From an uncultured Saprospiraceae bacterium (GTDB lineage: Bacteria > Bacteroidota > Bacteroidia > Chitinophagales > Saprospiraceae), in assembly GCA_937923485.1 (NCBI GenBank), contig CALDUE010000011.1, positions 1-64,000 on the forward strand: a DNA stretch of 64,000 nt, written 5' to 3'. The notes under the pieces are model-generated. The model was not told the origin of the DNA. It made no database searches and worked only from the letters and a program-made list of their open reading frames with translations. The position numbers were made by a program, and so were the translations under genes. Shown here piece after piece: positions 1 through 8,840 of this stretch; the stretch's first letter is position 1; each line of letters begins with the position of its first letter.

Positions 1-36
1 CACCAGACGCGTCACATCAGACAGATTAAGCGTGCA

Positions 37-1380
37 TTAGCCCAGAATGCCCGCAATAACCGCCGTCAGAAAACAAGCTAGCGTTCCGCCGACTAGGGCT
101 TTTATTCCAAACTCAGTAAGTAGTTTTCTCCGTGAAGGCGCAATGGCTCCAATGCCTCCGATTTGTATACCGATACTCGCAAAGTTGGCAAAACCACACA
201 ACGCATAGGTTGAAATCAAGAGCCCTTTATCACTTAGCGTGATGCCTGCGCGACGCATATTGTCGAGCTCGGCATAAGCGACGAATTCATTGATCACCGT
301 CTTTTGTCCTAGTAGCTGGCCGACCAACACCATGTCTTGTGTCGGAGTTCCGAGCAGCCACGCAATTGGACTAAATATCAAACCGATGAGGTAGGTAAAA
401 GTGAGTCCTTCAAAGCGACCATCGGTAAGGGCGGAGATTTGCCCATTCCAATCGACTTCATTGCCAGAGATCCCGTTATAGCCAGCATTGACCATATCCG
501 TAGCCCACAGGAGAATACTGTTGGCCATAAATATTAAAGCCGTAAATACAAGCAGCATTGCCCCCACGTTGATCGCCAATTTAAGTCCGTCAACGGTACC
601 TGTGCTAATCGCGTCGAGTAGGTTGTCACCAACATCGCCACTCATGCGCATCTGATCATCAATCGGCTTGTCCTCTGTCTCAGGATAGATAATTTTGGCC
701 ATGACAATTGCCGCTGGAGCTGAAATTATGCTTGCCGTCAAAAGGTGCTTCGCATAAAACAACTGTAATGCTGGATCACTACCTCCTAAGAATCCGACAT
801 AGGCCGCAAACACGCCACCTGCTATCGTGGCCATTCCGCCTACCATAAGACAAAGCATCTCAGAGCGGGTCATGTTGTCGAGGTAGGGCTTGACAACAAG
901 CGGCGCTTCGGTCTGTCCGATAAAGACATTGGCCGCTGCCGCGAGGCTTTCCGGACCGCTGAGTCCCATCGTTTTTTTCATGACCCAAGCAAAGCCATAC
1001 ACGATTTTCTGCAGGATTCCGAGGTAGAACAGAACCGAAGAAAGTGCAGAGAAAAAGACAATGGTTGGGAGCACCTGAAAGGCAAAAATGTAGCCGAAGC
1101 TATCTAAGTCGGTGATGAGATTTCCAAATAGAAATTGTGCTCCAGCTTCAGAATAAGCTAGTACGCCTTGGAAGAAACTGGCGAGGATATCAAAGACGCT
1201 ACTAACGAACGGTATCTTCAAAATCGAGAGTGCAAGGACGAGTTGCAGCGCAAATCCAATACCGACGAGTCGCCAGTTAATCGCCTTGCGGTTGCTGCTA
1301 AATGCATACGCCGCTCCAAAGCAAAACGCGAATCCTATGAGGCCGCGGACAAGATCTGTAATCGTGGGGAAAGCTTCCAT
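37..1380 (-). CDS. nupC: NupC-family (CNT) nucleoside transporter
   Basis: Concentrative nucleoside:cation symporter of the inner membrane, importing nucleosides for salvage. The sequence shows the family signature GQTEAPLVVKPYL, the NEFVAYAEL helix, and a hydrophobic C-terminal half with LCGFANFASIGIQIGG, as in NupC proteins. The ORF track starts at 1437, but that ATG overlaps the divergent uridine kinase start. The internal ATG at 1380 (MEAFPTITDLVRG) gives 447 aa, places the first membrane helix at a usual distance, and leaves about 55 bp for divergent promoters. Its divergent neighbour is udk, which phosphorylates imported uridine or cytidine, so the pair makes pathway sense. Family assignment is firm; the start is inferred. 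Confidence 0.9.
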   Translation of the reverse strand: MEAFPTITDLVRGLIGFAFCFGAAYAFSSNRKAINWRLVGIGFALQLVLALSILKIPFVSSVFDILASFFQGVLAYSEAGAQFLFGNLITDLDSFGYIFAFQVLPTIVFFSALSSVLFYLGILQKIVYGFAWVMKKTMGLSGPESLAAAANVFIGQTEAPLVVKPYLDNMTRSEMLCLMVGGMATIAGGVFAAYVGFLGGSDPALQLFYAKHLLTASIISAPAAIVMAKIIYPETEDKPIDDQMRMSGDVGDNLLDAISTGTVDGLKLAINVGAMLLVFTALIFMANSILLWATDMVNAGYNGISGNEVDWNGQISALTDGRFEGLTFTYLIGLIFSPIAWLLGTPTQDMVLVGQLLGQKTVINEFVAYAELDNMRRAGITLSDKGLLISTYALCGFANFASIGIQIGGIGAIAPSRRKLLTEFGIKALVGGTLACFLTAVIAGILG

Positions 1381-1435
1381 ACCTAGTTCGGGCAAGATAG
1401 CGCGATGAAAACCCTCGTACGCGTAAGTTTGCCAC

Positions 1436-2086
1436 ATGGCAGCAACGTATGTAGTTGGAATTTCAGGTGGGAGTGGTTCGGGAAAAACAAGCTTCGTTCG
1501 CGCTTTGCGTGAGAAGCTTGGAGATCAAGCCACGTTCATCTCTCAGGATGACTATTATTTTCCCATGGAGACGCAGGCCGTGGACGACAAGGGTGTGCAT
1601 AACTTTGATCTGCCAACGAGCATTGACTCAGCTACGATGGCGAAAGAAATTCGTCAAGTGTTGGCTGGTGAGACCGTTCAGCGCCAAGAGTACACTTTCG
1701 AAACGGTCTATCGCGATGATCAGGAGGCCGAGGGGAAGAACGAGCACGTCTCTTCTGTATTGGTCTTTAAGCCCAATCCAATCCTGATCGTTGAGGGACT
1801 TTTCTGTTTCCACGAGTCGGAATTGCGAGCATTAATGGATTTGACGGTATTCGTCGACGCATCAGATGTGGCCAAGTTGAGTCGGCGCATAAAACGCGAC
1901 CGTATCGAGCGGGCTTTGCCACTCGAAGATGTGCTCTATCGCTATGAAAAGCATGTGTTGCCTTCCTACGAAACCTTCATAAAACCGCATAAATCAAGCT
2001 GCGACATTGTGGTCAATAACAATGACTCCTTTGACGCCGGACTAAATGTGCTGTTAAGCTTTTTGCAGGAAAAGCTTCCTAAGTAG
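1436..2086 (+). CDS. udk: Uridine/cytidine kinase
   Basis: Cytosolic P-loop kinase that phosphorylates uridine and cytidine to UMP and CMP (pyrimidine salvage). Visible motifs are the Walker A loop GISGGSGSGKTS at about residues 8-19, SQDDYYF for substrate binding, IVEGLF as the Walker B strand, and an arginine-rich lid (RRIKRDRIERALP). At 216 aa it is normal for the family. The ATG at 1436 puts the P-loop at the usual distance from the N-terminus. This start shares two bases with an annotatable ATG of the divergent transporter in a CATG palindrome. A role coupled to the neighbouring nucleoside importer is inferred from position. Confidence 0.92.
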   Translation: MAATYVVGISGGSGSGKTSFVRALREKLGDQATFISQDDYYFPMETQAVDDKGVHNFDLPTSIDSATMAKEIRQVLAGETVQRQEYTFETVYRDDQEAEGKNEHVSSVLVFKPNPILIVEGLFCFHESELRALMDLTVFVDASDVAKLSRRIKRDRIERALPLEDVLYRYEKHVLPSYETFIKPHKSSCDIVVNNNDSFDAGLNVLLSFLQEKLPK

Positions 2087-2101
2087 CGGGTAAAGTTGCT
2101 A

Positions 2102-2263
2102 CTAGAAAAGGAAGAAGTAGATAAGCAATACTACGACGAGAGTGATTCCGCCTGCCCACATGAAAAATGAGCGCTCTTGTTGAAGTTCTTCCTCGGTTGG
2201 CTTCACGTTCTTACCAGCGGTTCCCTGGGCTGCTTTTCTACTCTTTCTGTTACGACGGGCCAT
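2102..2263 (-). CDS. 53-aa single-pass membrane protein, basic N-terminus
   Basis: A short ORF absent from the supplied track, found by reading the minus strand. It starts with ATG at 2263 and ends with TAG at 2102. The product begins MARRNRKSRKAAQG, has an acidic-polar stretch (TEEELQQE), then one hydrophobic helix (AGGITLVVVLLIYFFLF) reaching the C-terminus. A strongly basic N-terminus followed by one helix predicts an N-in, tail-anchored inner-membrane protein. I do not recognise a family. It lies 16 bp from the convergent udk stop and 92 bp downstream of the DUF819 stop on the same strand. The coherent charge/helix layout supports a real gene; conservation was not tested. Confidence 0.6.
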   Translation of the reverse strand: MARRNRKSRKAAQGTAGKNVKPTEEELQQERSFFMWAGGITLVVVLLIYFFLF

Positions 2264-2355
2264 AGTTGGTTTTTAAGGTTTGGGCTTCTAGGTCCTTTTG
2301 CTTACGCCAAAACAGACTTCTAGTTGCGGCTTGAAAATACACACCCTTTTGCTCA

Positions 2356-3483
2356 CTATGCAAACCCTCGTGCAAACAAAACTCCGATTAGTGTTCCAAG
2401 GGCAAGTCCAATCAACCCGATGAACACGCCTGTGGGCACTAAATCATAGCGTTTGGTGGTGGTAGCGATCGGTGGCACAAAGGCAGGACTATAGATAGCG
2501 CCGACTAGTGCCATGAGGTATAAGGCGGGCTCTACTTTCAAGGCTTTCGCCAAAACCAGTGAGACGACTACCTGTACAAGGAGAAAAAGTCCCATTTGTC
2601 CAGCCCAAACCAGCGCTTCTGGTCCAACGGAAGTCCAATCGGCAGACCAACCAATGAGGACGCAAAAGATGAGCATGAGGTATTCGCCTAGGTTTTGCCC
2701 TGCAGTGGCGATCGCGTTGCTTCCCTTGGATTTCTGCGCTAATCGCTCACCAGTCGTCACGGCCAAAAGTGCACCCAAGCCAAGTACTCCTAATTCTAAA
2801 AAACCGCTTGGAAGCAGTAAAGAAGCTCCACCTGCAAGTGCAACACAAGCCACAGCCAAACCAAGCGCCTTGGCATATACGGTGAGTGACATCTCTCCAT
2901 TGGTTTCATTTAAAGACTCAATGGAGCGTTCTGCGTTTGTAATTTTTCTAACGTCCCTTAGCTGAGACCCGAACAGCTTTCGCAAAAACGGCCAGCCAAC
3001 ACTCGTCAAGAAAAGGAAAAGCAATCCTCCTGCGATGACATCACCAAGGTTTGCTGCGACCAGTTGGTATTCATCTAATTCAAGAATGAGTCCTGCGGCC
3101 TGAAGATTAGCGAGACCTCCGGTGAAAATCGCAAGGATCATCCCAATGCGATCCGAGCTCACTTCTATTAACCAGAGTAATACAAAAGCCGCAATGGCTG
3201 CTCCAATCCAAAGACTTATGGCTGCTTTGAATCCCGAAAGTCCAAGTCGCTTGAGCTGGGTCCAGGAGGCAGCGAGCAGCATGGCAGGAATAGCGATGAC
3301 GACACAAACTTGAATGAGCGTATGTACTAATTCGTGGAGCAAGCTCGGTGCGCCAAATACGGCACTCATCGCTAGTCCAATCGCGTAACACAAAAGCACA
3401 ACCGATAGCCAAGCTGGCAGGGTCAGCTTTTTGAAAAGCCAAGGACTGATAAAGGCCACCAATAGAAGTATCGCTTCCAACAT
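2356..3483 (-). CDS. DUF819 family membrane protein
   Basis: Polytopic inner-membrane protein of 375 aa with about ten hydrophobic segments. It matches the DUF819 (YjcL-like) family through FTGGLANLQAAGLIL, the ANLGDVIAGGLL helix and the C-terminal block GAIYSPAFVPPIATTTKR followed by glycine-rich helices. The substrate of this family is not known to me; the fold resembles anion permeases. It lies 19 bp downstream of the Pif1-like helicase on the same strand and is probably cotranscribed. One exact copy of the 14-bp word GCTTTCGCCAAAAC lies inside its coding sequence (2543-2556). Confidence 0.8.
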   Translation of the reverse strand: MLEAILLLVAFISPWLFKKLTLPAWLSVVLLCYAIGLAMSAVFGAPSLLHELVHTLIQVCVVIAIPAMLLAASWTQLKRLGLSGFKAAISLWIGAAIAAFVLLWLIEVSSDRIGMILAIFTGGLANLQAAGLILELDEYQLVAANLGDVIAGGLLFLFLTSVGWPFLRKLFGSQLRDVRKITNAERSIESLNETNGEMSLTVYAKALGLAVACVALAGGASLLLPSGFLELGVLGLGALLAVTTGERLAQKSKGSNAIATAGQNLGEYLMLIFCVLIGWSADWTSVGPEALVWAGQMGLFLLVQVVVSLVLAKALKVEPALYLMALVGAIYSPAFVPPIATTTKRYDLVPTGVFIGLIGLALGTLIGVLFARGFA

Positions 3484-3502
3484 TTGCAGACGCTAAATAC
3501 AA

Positions 3503-4816
3503 CTATCGATGCTGTTCGTACCAATCTTTGACACGTTCATCTACCAAAATATCTCGACCGCGCAGCGGATTGGCCAATCGAATACCATCTAAGGTCCGGC
3601 ATCTACTCAAGGCTACATAGGTCTGGCCGCATTCAAAAGCACCGCGACCTAGGTCGAGCGTCATGCGTTCGAAGGTCTTGCCTTGGCTCTTGTGAATGGT
3701 AATTGCCCAAGCGAGTTTTAGCGGAAATTGCTTGAAGGTGCCGGTGACGTCATCGGTGATTTTACCTGTTCGTTCGTCAACCGTGTAGCGAATGTTTTCC
3801 CAGGTCTCTTTGCTTACAACGATATCGTGCTCCTTGCCTTCTTCTTCGACATGGACGACAAGTTTTTCTGATTCTGCCTCAGTAACTACTCCAATGCTTC
3901 CATTGACGAAGCGCTTCTCGGAGTCGTTACGCACAAACATGACTTGCGCCCCAGGTTTTAGCGCAAGCGCCAATTCTGTTGGCAGATTGCGACTATCGAA
4001 ATTGCCAGTGAGATCCCCGACATAGCGAACTGGTTTTGCCGAAAGGCGAAGAAGCTCACGTTGATTGATCGCATCAGCGAGTCTATTTGTACTGCAGAGC
4101 GTAATGGCTGGCTCTTCGCCAAACTCTTCTTCAGGGACGTTGCGCAAATTCAGATCAACGAGGTCATCGTAGTCAAAATGCCCTTCTCTCACTGCATCGA
4201 GCAAGCGCACGAATTGTCTGGCCTTTTGACGGAAAACGATGTTCAGTTCCAGCATCTCCATCTCAACATCTTCCGTCCAAACATTTGCATCGAAGAAATA
4301 CGGCGAGGGGTAGATTGCCGCATCTCCTTGAAAAAGGGCGCGCTCCACATCACTAGCCACGACGGGCGGCAACTGGAATAAATCTCCAAACATGACGATC
4401 TGAACACCTCCAAAAGCTTCAGTAGGGCGTTCTCGATTAAGTCTTAAAAATTCGTCTATCCTTTCAAGGAAATCTGCTCGTACCATACTCACCTCATCGA
4501 TAATGAGCGTATCGAGCTTCTGGTATAAGTAACGGTTAGACCGTTTGCGGATGTCCTTGCGTGAAAGCAGCTTTCCAGGGAATCCAAAAAAGCTGTGAAT
4601 CGTCTGACCTCTAACATTCAAAGCTGCCACACCTGTTGGTGCAACCACGGCGATGCTGCGACGCGTCGTTCTTTTGATGAGGTTGAGTAGGGTAGATTTA
4701 CCTGTTCCTGCGCGACCAGTGATAAAAAGATGGTCACCCGATTCGAAGCGATCTAGGGCGTATTCGAATTCGTGGGTGAGTAATAGAGCCTCGCCTTGAA
4801 TGGCCGTATTTTTCAT
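3503..4816 (-). CDS. Pif1/RecD2-like superfamily 1B DNA helicase
   Basis: ATP-dependent 5'-3' DNA helicase, 437 aa, cytosolic. Motif I is GRAGTGKST (residues 34-42), followed by VVAPTGVAALNVRGQTIHSFF, typical of Pif1-like enzymes. Motif II is LIIDEVSMV, motif III is GDLFQLPPV, and motifs V and VI are ITIHKSQGKTFERM and TYVALSRC. The length suits a minimal bacterial Pif1-like enzyme without accessory domains. The start codon overlaps the stop of the upstream EEP-family gene (TGATG), implying translational coupling. The cellular role in Bacteroidota (G-quadruplex or replication-fork resolution) is inferred from the family only. A copy of the 15-bp word GTTTTGCCGAAAGGC lies in the gene at 4033. 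Confidence 0.9.
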   Translation of the reverse strand: MKNTAIQGEALLLTHEFEYALDRFESGDHLFITGRAGTGKSTLLNLIKRTTRRSIAVVAPTGVAALNVRGQTIHSFFGFPGKLLSRKDIRKRSNRYLYQKLDTLIIDEVSMVRADFLERIDEFLRLNRERPTEAFGGVQIVMFGDLFQLPPVVASDVERALFQGDAAIYPSPYFFDANVWTEDVEMEMLELNIVFRQKARQFVRLLDAVREGHFDYDDLVDLNLRNVPEEEFGEEPAITLCSTNRLADAINQRELLRLSAKPVRYVGDLTGNFDSRNLPTELALALKPGAQVMFVRNDSEKRFVNGSIGVVTEAESEKLVVHVEEEGKEHDIVVSKETWENIRYTVDERTGKITDDVTGTFKQFPLKLAWAITIHKSQGKTFERMTLDLGRGAFECGQTYVALSRCRTLDGIRLANPLRGRDILVDERVKDWYEQHR

Positions 4817-5901
4817 CAGAAAGGACGTATCAGCACCGCGTATACCGGAAGGTGATCACTGTAGCCTTCTTTATAACTACTGCCCACATAGGTACGAAAA
4901 GGAAAGCCTTTGTACGATCCAGATTGTTGGAGCAAATAGTCCTTTCTAAAGATGCGTGCATTGCGGAACATCCAATCTTTACTAGCTTTCGCTAAACCTT
5001 CAGACACTATGATCTGATCGAACAGGTTCCAAGCATGTTGGTAGCCAAGTGTTCCTCCTCCTTGGTTGTAGAGAGACAACATCGGATTGTATAGACCCGT
5101 AACACCAGCATCGGCACGACGACCAGCAGCTTTTAAAGATTTTGTCAAACTCGGACTGTTCGGGTCGTCATTAAGATCACCGGCGATAATGATGTCTGCT
5201 AGTTTGTTCGTTGCCTCGATGGAGTCAACAATTTTGCGATTAAGCAAAGCTGCCGCGGCTCTTCCAGGACGACTCTTTTCTTCACCTCCATATCGACTTG
5301 GCCAATGATTGACGAGATAATGGATGGTGTCACCTAGAAGCGCTCCTTTTACGTAAAGGACATCTCTAGTAGTTTTTCGGCTGCCATCGTCTCTCTTCTG
5401 GTCTAAAAGCAGGCTAATGGTCTTGCTCTGAGTCGGTGTAAACAGGTCCTTTCTATACAAAAGCGCGTTGTCGATGCCTCTTCCATCTGGCGAATCATAG
5501 TGAATGATCGCGTAGTTCGATTTGCTTAAAGCTGGCTGGGCGACGAGGTCTTCGAGCACCTTCTTATTCTCGACTTCACAAACGCCAAGGAGTGCCGGAC
5601 CGCCAGGCAGCACTTCATTCCCGATTTGGGAGATGACCGTAGATAGTTTAGCAAGTTTATCTTGATAGCGCGCTGATGTCCAGTGTTTAGCAGCGCTAGG
5701 TAGGTACTCATTATCACCCTGATTGCTCGCATCATCGGTCGTGTCAAAAAGATTTTCGAGGTTGTAGAATCCAACCGTAAGCTGATCTTCAAGTTCAGAA
5801 TTTGCTGAAGGCGGGACCCGCGTAGCTGACGTAGAACCACAAGAGAGGTATACTGCAGCTATAAGGAGCAGCATGCTTAGTAGCAATGCGATTCTATTCA
5901 T
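4816..5901 (-). CDS. Endonuclease/exonuclease/phosphatase (EEP) family lipoprotein
   Basis: Metal-dependent EEP-fold hydrolase of about 361 aa. Visible motifs are VGFYNLENLFDT (motif I Asn), GVCEVEN (metal-binding Glu), IAGDLNDDP (catalytic Asp/Asn) and SDHLPVYAVL (terminal Asp-His). The N-terminus from the second ATG (MNRIALLLS) is hydrophobic and ends at YLSCGS, a plausible lipobox, so the enzyme is probably attached to the periplasmic or outer face. The track start at 5928 adds nine residues and is less likely. Substrate (DNA, phospholipid or phosphoester) cannot be told from sequence. It overlaps the downstream helicase gene by one base. Confidence 0.85.
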   Translation of the reverse strand: MNRIALLLSMLLLIAAVYLSCGSTSATRVPPSANSELEDQLTVGFYNLENLFDTTDDASNQGDNEYLPSAAKHWTSARYQDKLAKLSTVISQIGNEVLPGGPALLGVCEVENKKVLEDLVAQPALSKSNYAIIHYDSPDGRGIDNALLYRKDLFTPTQSKTISLLLDQKRDDGSRKTTRDVLYVKGALLGDTIHYLVNHWPSRYGGEEKSRPGRAAAALLNRKIVDSIEATNKLADIIIAGDLNDDPNSPSLTKSLKAAGRRADAGVTGLYNPMLSLYNQGGGTLGYQHAWNLFDQIIVSEGLAKASKDWMFRNARIFRKDYLLQQSGSYKGFPFRTYVGSSYKEGYSDHLPVYAVLIRPF

Positions 5902-5980
5902 GCGGGTAAAGGTAAATGAGTGATTCATAAGAAAATGTAAAGGTTGACAAGTGCTTTACCTCTGGGCCATGACGACACAG

Positions 5981-5988
5981 TATTTTTG
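5981..5988 (+). promoter_or_regulatory. Bacteroidota -7 element TATTTTTG
   Basis: TATTTTTG matches the TAnnTTTG consensus of the primary sigma factor in Bacteroidota. It lies 24 bp before the TTG codon at 6013 and inside the longer ORF that the track begins at 5944. This supports 6013 as the true start of the DUF5689 gene. I see no clean TTTG -33 box at the right distance. Confidence 0.45.
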
Positions 5989-6012
5989 CAACTAATTAAG
6001 CCCCCTAAAGAA

Positions 6013-7410
6013 TTGAACTCAAGATTTTTACACTTTATCTATTGTTGGGTTGCTCTGTTTGTAATGAGTTCAGCTGTTGCTCAAACTCGCGCATTTAGCA
6101 CCTCAGCAATCGCTCAAGAAATATCCCCTCAAGCTGAGACGCCAGTCATCTTATCAAATGCTACCCACACCATAGCTGATCTCAAGGAATATTTTGTTCC
6201 TGGAGAGATCACGAAAATCACCGATCAGTTAATCATAAAGGCCGTCGTCGTCGCAAATGACGAACACGGGAATTTTTACAAAAAAATCGTTCTGCAAGAC
6301 GAAACGGGCGGAATTGTATTCCTTCTCGACCGTCATGACCTATTTACCACCTTCGAAGAAGGTCGTGAAATCTCGATCGGCGCCAAAGGCCTGTACATCA
6401 GCGACTATAGCGGTACTATCCAGGTTGGCGGAGCGCCAACTATTGATAAAAAAGGTAATCCAAGGCTAGGTCAGTTGGATGACCGTCTCATTGCAGACCA
6501 CCTCTTCCATGGTAAGCAAGTAGGACTACCCAAGGCTAATGAAGTTACGATCGTCGAGCTAGGTCCAAGTGATATCTCGACGCTTGTCAAACTCTGTGGT
6601 GTTCAATTTAGCCCTAATGACACTACTGGCACCTTAGCGGATGCAGCTGCACAGCAAACCATCAGTAAGACGCTTGTTGATTGTAATGCTAACGAAATTT
6701 TTCTGCGAACGAGTGGCTATGCTGAAGTTGCTACCGTGTCCGTACCCGATGGCTCAGGCTGTGTGACGGCTATATATGGCGTCTATCAAGACAAAAAGCA
6801 GCTCCACATCCGTACAGGACTAGACCTAAGCCTGAGTGAAGCTCGATGCGAAATAGACGCAAGTGCAGCTCTTGCGTCCACGGCCACTCCGGCGTCTTTG
6901 GTCCCCGTGATTTCCCTTAAAGAGGATTTTAGCAGTAACGAAAATTACGAACCTGTTGCAGCGCCAAACTGGTTGAATACGACCAACGTCAGCAAAGGTC
7001 GAACTTGGCAAGCACGGGAATACAACGGTAATGTATATGCGCAGGCAACGGCATACAAAGACGATGCTCCGAAGGTTGATGCGTGGCTCGTCACTCCTAA
7101 AATTAACTTTAGCGAAGGATTGCAAATTTCATTCAGAACTGCCACTGCTTTCAATGCACATCAAGGGCTCGAGGTGCTTGTAAGTACTGACTATAAAGGG
7201 TCGGGCGATCCTTCAACAGCGACTTGGACTCCTTTAAAAGGTGTTGAGTTGGCCAACGCAACATCTGGTAATAATAACTGGGTTCCGAGCAGGAACGTGT
7301 CCTTAGCGAGCTACAAAGGGGAAGGTTTTGTTGCCTTTCGATACACTGGATCAAGCGCTGGCAAAGCTTCGACATTCAGGGTAGACGACGTTGTCATTTC
7401 TAAATCGTAA
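6013..7410 (+). CDS. Secreted DUF5689 / choice-of-anchor J protein
   Basis: Exported protein of about 465 aa with unknown function. The track begins at a TTG at 5944, but that start lies upstream of a -7 element. The in-frame TTG at 6013 gives NSRFLHFIYCWVALFVMSS followed by AVAQ, a clean signal peptide. Residues about 45-130 (ADLKEYFVPGEITKI onward, with KIVLQDETGGIVF) resemble DUF5689, an OB-like fold common in Bacteroidota surface proteins. The last 160 residues (WQAREYNGN, ISFRTATAF, RVDDVVI) look like a choice-of-anchor J / MAM-like jelly roll. I see no T9SS tail. The next gene is also exported and TTG-initiated, so the two may be cotranscribed. Confidence 0.7.
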   Translation: MNSRFLHFIYCWVALFVMSSAVAQTRAFSTSAIAQEISPQAETPVILSNATHTIADLKEYFVPGEITKITDQLIIKAVVVANDEHGNFYKKIVLQDETGGIVFLLDRHDLFTTFEEGREISIGAKGLYISDYSGTIQVGGAPTIDKKGNPRLGQLDDRLIADHLFHGKQVGLPKANEVTIVELGPSDISTLVKLCGVQFSPNDTTGTLADAAAQQTISKTLVDCNANEIFLRTSGYAEVATVSVPDGSGCVTAIYGVYQDKKQLHIRTGLDLSLSEARCEIDASAALASTATPASLVPVISLKEDFSSNENYEPVAAPNWLNTTNVSKGRTWQAREYNGNVYAQATAYKDDAPKVDAWLVTPKINFSEGLQISFRTATAFNAHQGLEVLVSTDYKGSGDPSTATWTPLKGVELANATSGNNNWVPSRNVSLASYKGEGFVAFRYTGSSAGKASTFRVDDVVISKS

Positions 7411-7447
7411 TTTCGTTCTCACGGAGCAAGCTCTGTAATCCACTACT

Positions 7448-8830
7448 TTGACTAATACATTTACGAAATTTTGTTTCGTTGCTCTGATCGCAATTTCTGC
7501 GATATACACCCTGAGAGCGCAGTCGTCATCTTCCGATGTCGAGGTATTTTTCAATTATCCTGTATCAACGGCTAGTTCGAGTACGCTCAATGTTGAGTTT
7601 ACGGGTTCAGCGATTAGCGCCAAGGCCGTTGCTATGGTTGATGCTGCACAGTTTACGGTAGACCTCGCAGCCTATAATTTCGATCATGCCCCTCTCGCCG
7701 CTGCACTTGAACGTGCGAGTGACCGTGGTGTCCGGGTTCGTGTGCTGACCGACTTTGACACAAGACATCCTTCCTTGCTATCGCCTGTGCCTCCATATTT
7801 CTGGTCGGCTGTAAACGATAGGGGCTTAATGCACCATAAATTTTTGGTAGTTGATGCCGAAGACCCTGATCTATCTTCCGTGATGATGGGTTCTACCAAC
7901 TTCACAGATACCAACATCTTTGGCTTTTACAACGATGCTATAGTCTTTAGGTCGAAAGAGCTTACTGATGCCTATACAACGGAGTTCGAGTTGCTTTGGG
8001 GAAGTGATACCGAAGTTCCCGATGCCTCACGCAGTCTGAGTGGTGAAAACAAGCCAAACCGTACGATAAAAAATTTCTCTGTAGGAGACCTTCGAGGTGA
8101 TTTATATTTCTCGCCCAACGATGAAGTAAGTACTCGCATCATCTCAGAAATTACCGCTGCTGAGCAATCTGTCGGCTTTCAGTTGCTTGTACTCACCTTA
8201 GATGAAATTGGCGATGCACTTCTTCAAGCCCACAATAGAGACACGAAGGTCTTCGGCGTTGTAGACCTTATTGACTCAAACAGCGAGTTTCCTTTTCTGG
8301 CTGATAGGGGAGTCTCCATACGGGCGATGGACGATGACTTGGGAGACGTTCACCACAAGTACGGTGTCTTTGATGTTGAGCAAGGAGATGATGCCACCGT
8401 CATTACAGGAAGCCACAATTGGACCTATTCTGCGGAGACTTTTCACGACGAGAATACAGTGGTGGTGACTGGAAGCGCAGCATTTGCAGAACTGTATTAT
8501 GAAGCGGCACGAGCACGTCACTGCTCGCTGAGTCCGCCAAGAGAATGCATTGATGCGGTATCGCCAACAGTTGCCTTGGTGGATGTGGATGTAACCGTCG
8601 GACCTAACCCAACCACCGGGTCAGTGCTCGTTTCTCACAATTTGAATGAAAAAATAAGCGCCTATCGTATCTTCAACGTTTCTGGACAACAGATACAAGG
8701 AGGATTGATGGATAGGCAACAGCAGAGCCACTCGCTCGACTTTTCGCATTTGGCGCCTCAAACCATTTTCCTACAGTTGCTCACAGCCTCAGGATGGTCA
8801 ATGGGAACGCCTATTTACCTCACGAATTGA
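7448..8830 (+). CDS. Secreted phospholipase D-like protein with T9SS type A tail
   Basis: 460-aa exported PLD-superfamily protein. The TTG start at 7448 yields a good signal peptide (MTNTFTKFCFVALIAISAIY then TLRAQ); the next in-frame ATG would remove it. Two catalytic HKD half-sites are visible: HHKFLVVDAEDPDLSSVMMG and HHKYGVFDVEQGDDATVITG, each followed by S-x-N. This bi-lobed arrangement suits a phosphodiesterase or nuclease. The last 80 residues (VGPNPTTGSVLV, YRIFNVSGQQI, LAPQTIFLQL) form a type A T9SS sorting domain, so the enzyme should be exported across the outer membrane and perhaps attached to the surface. The substrate is unknown. It lies 38 bp after the DUF5689 gene. Confidence 0.87.
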   Translation: MTNTFTKFCFVALIAISAIYTLRAQSSSSDVEVFFNYPVSTASSSTLNVEFTGSAISAKAVAMVDAAQFTVDLAAYNFDHAPLAAALERASDRGVRVRVLTDFDTRHPSLLSPVPPYFWSAVNDRGLMHHKFLVVDAEDPDLSSVMMGSTNFTDTNIFGFYNDAIVFRSKELTDAYTTEFELLWGSDTEVPDASRSLSGENKPNRTIKNFSVGDLRGDLYFSPNDEVSTRIISEITAAEQSVGFQLLVLTLDEIGDALLQAHNRDTKVFGVVDLIDSNSEFPFLADRGVSIRAMDDDLGDVHHKYGVFDVEQGDDATVITGSHNWTYSAETFHDENTVVVTGSAAFAELYYEAARARHCSLSPPRECIDAVSPTVALVDVDVTVGPNPTTGSVLVSHNLNEKISAYRIFNVSGQQIQGGLMDRQQQSHSLDFSHLAPQTIFLQLLTASGWSMGTPIYLTN

Positions 8831-8840
8831 ACTCACATAT

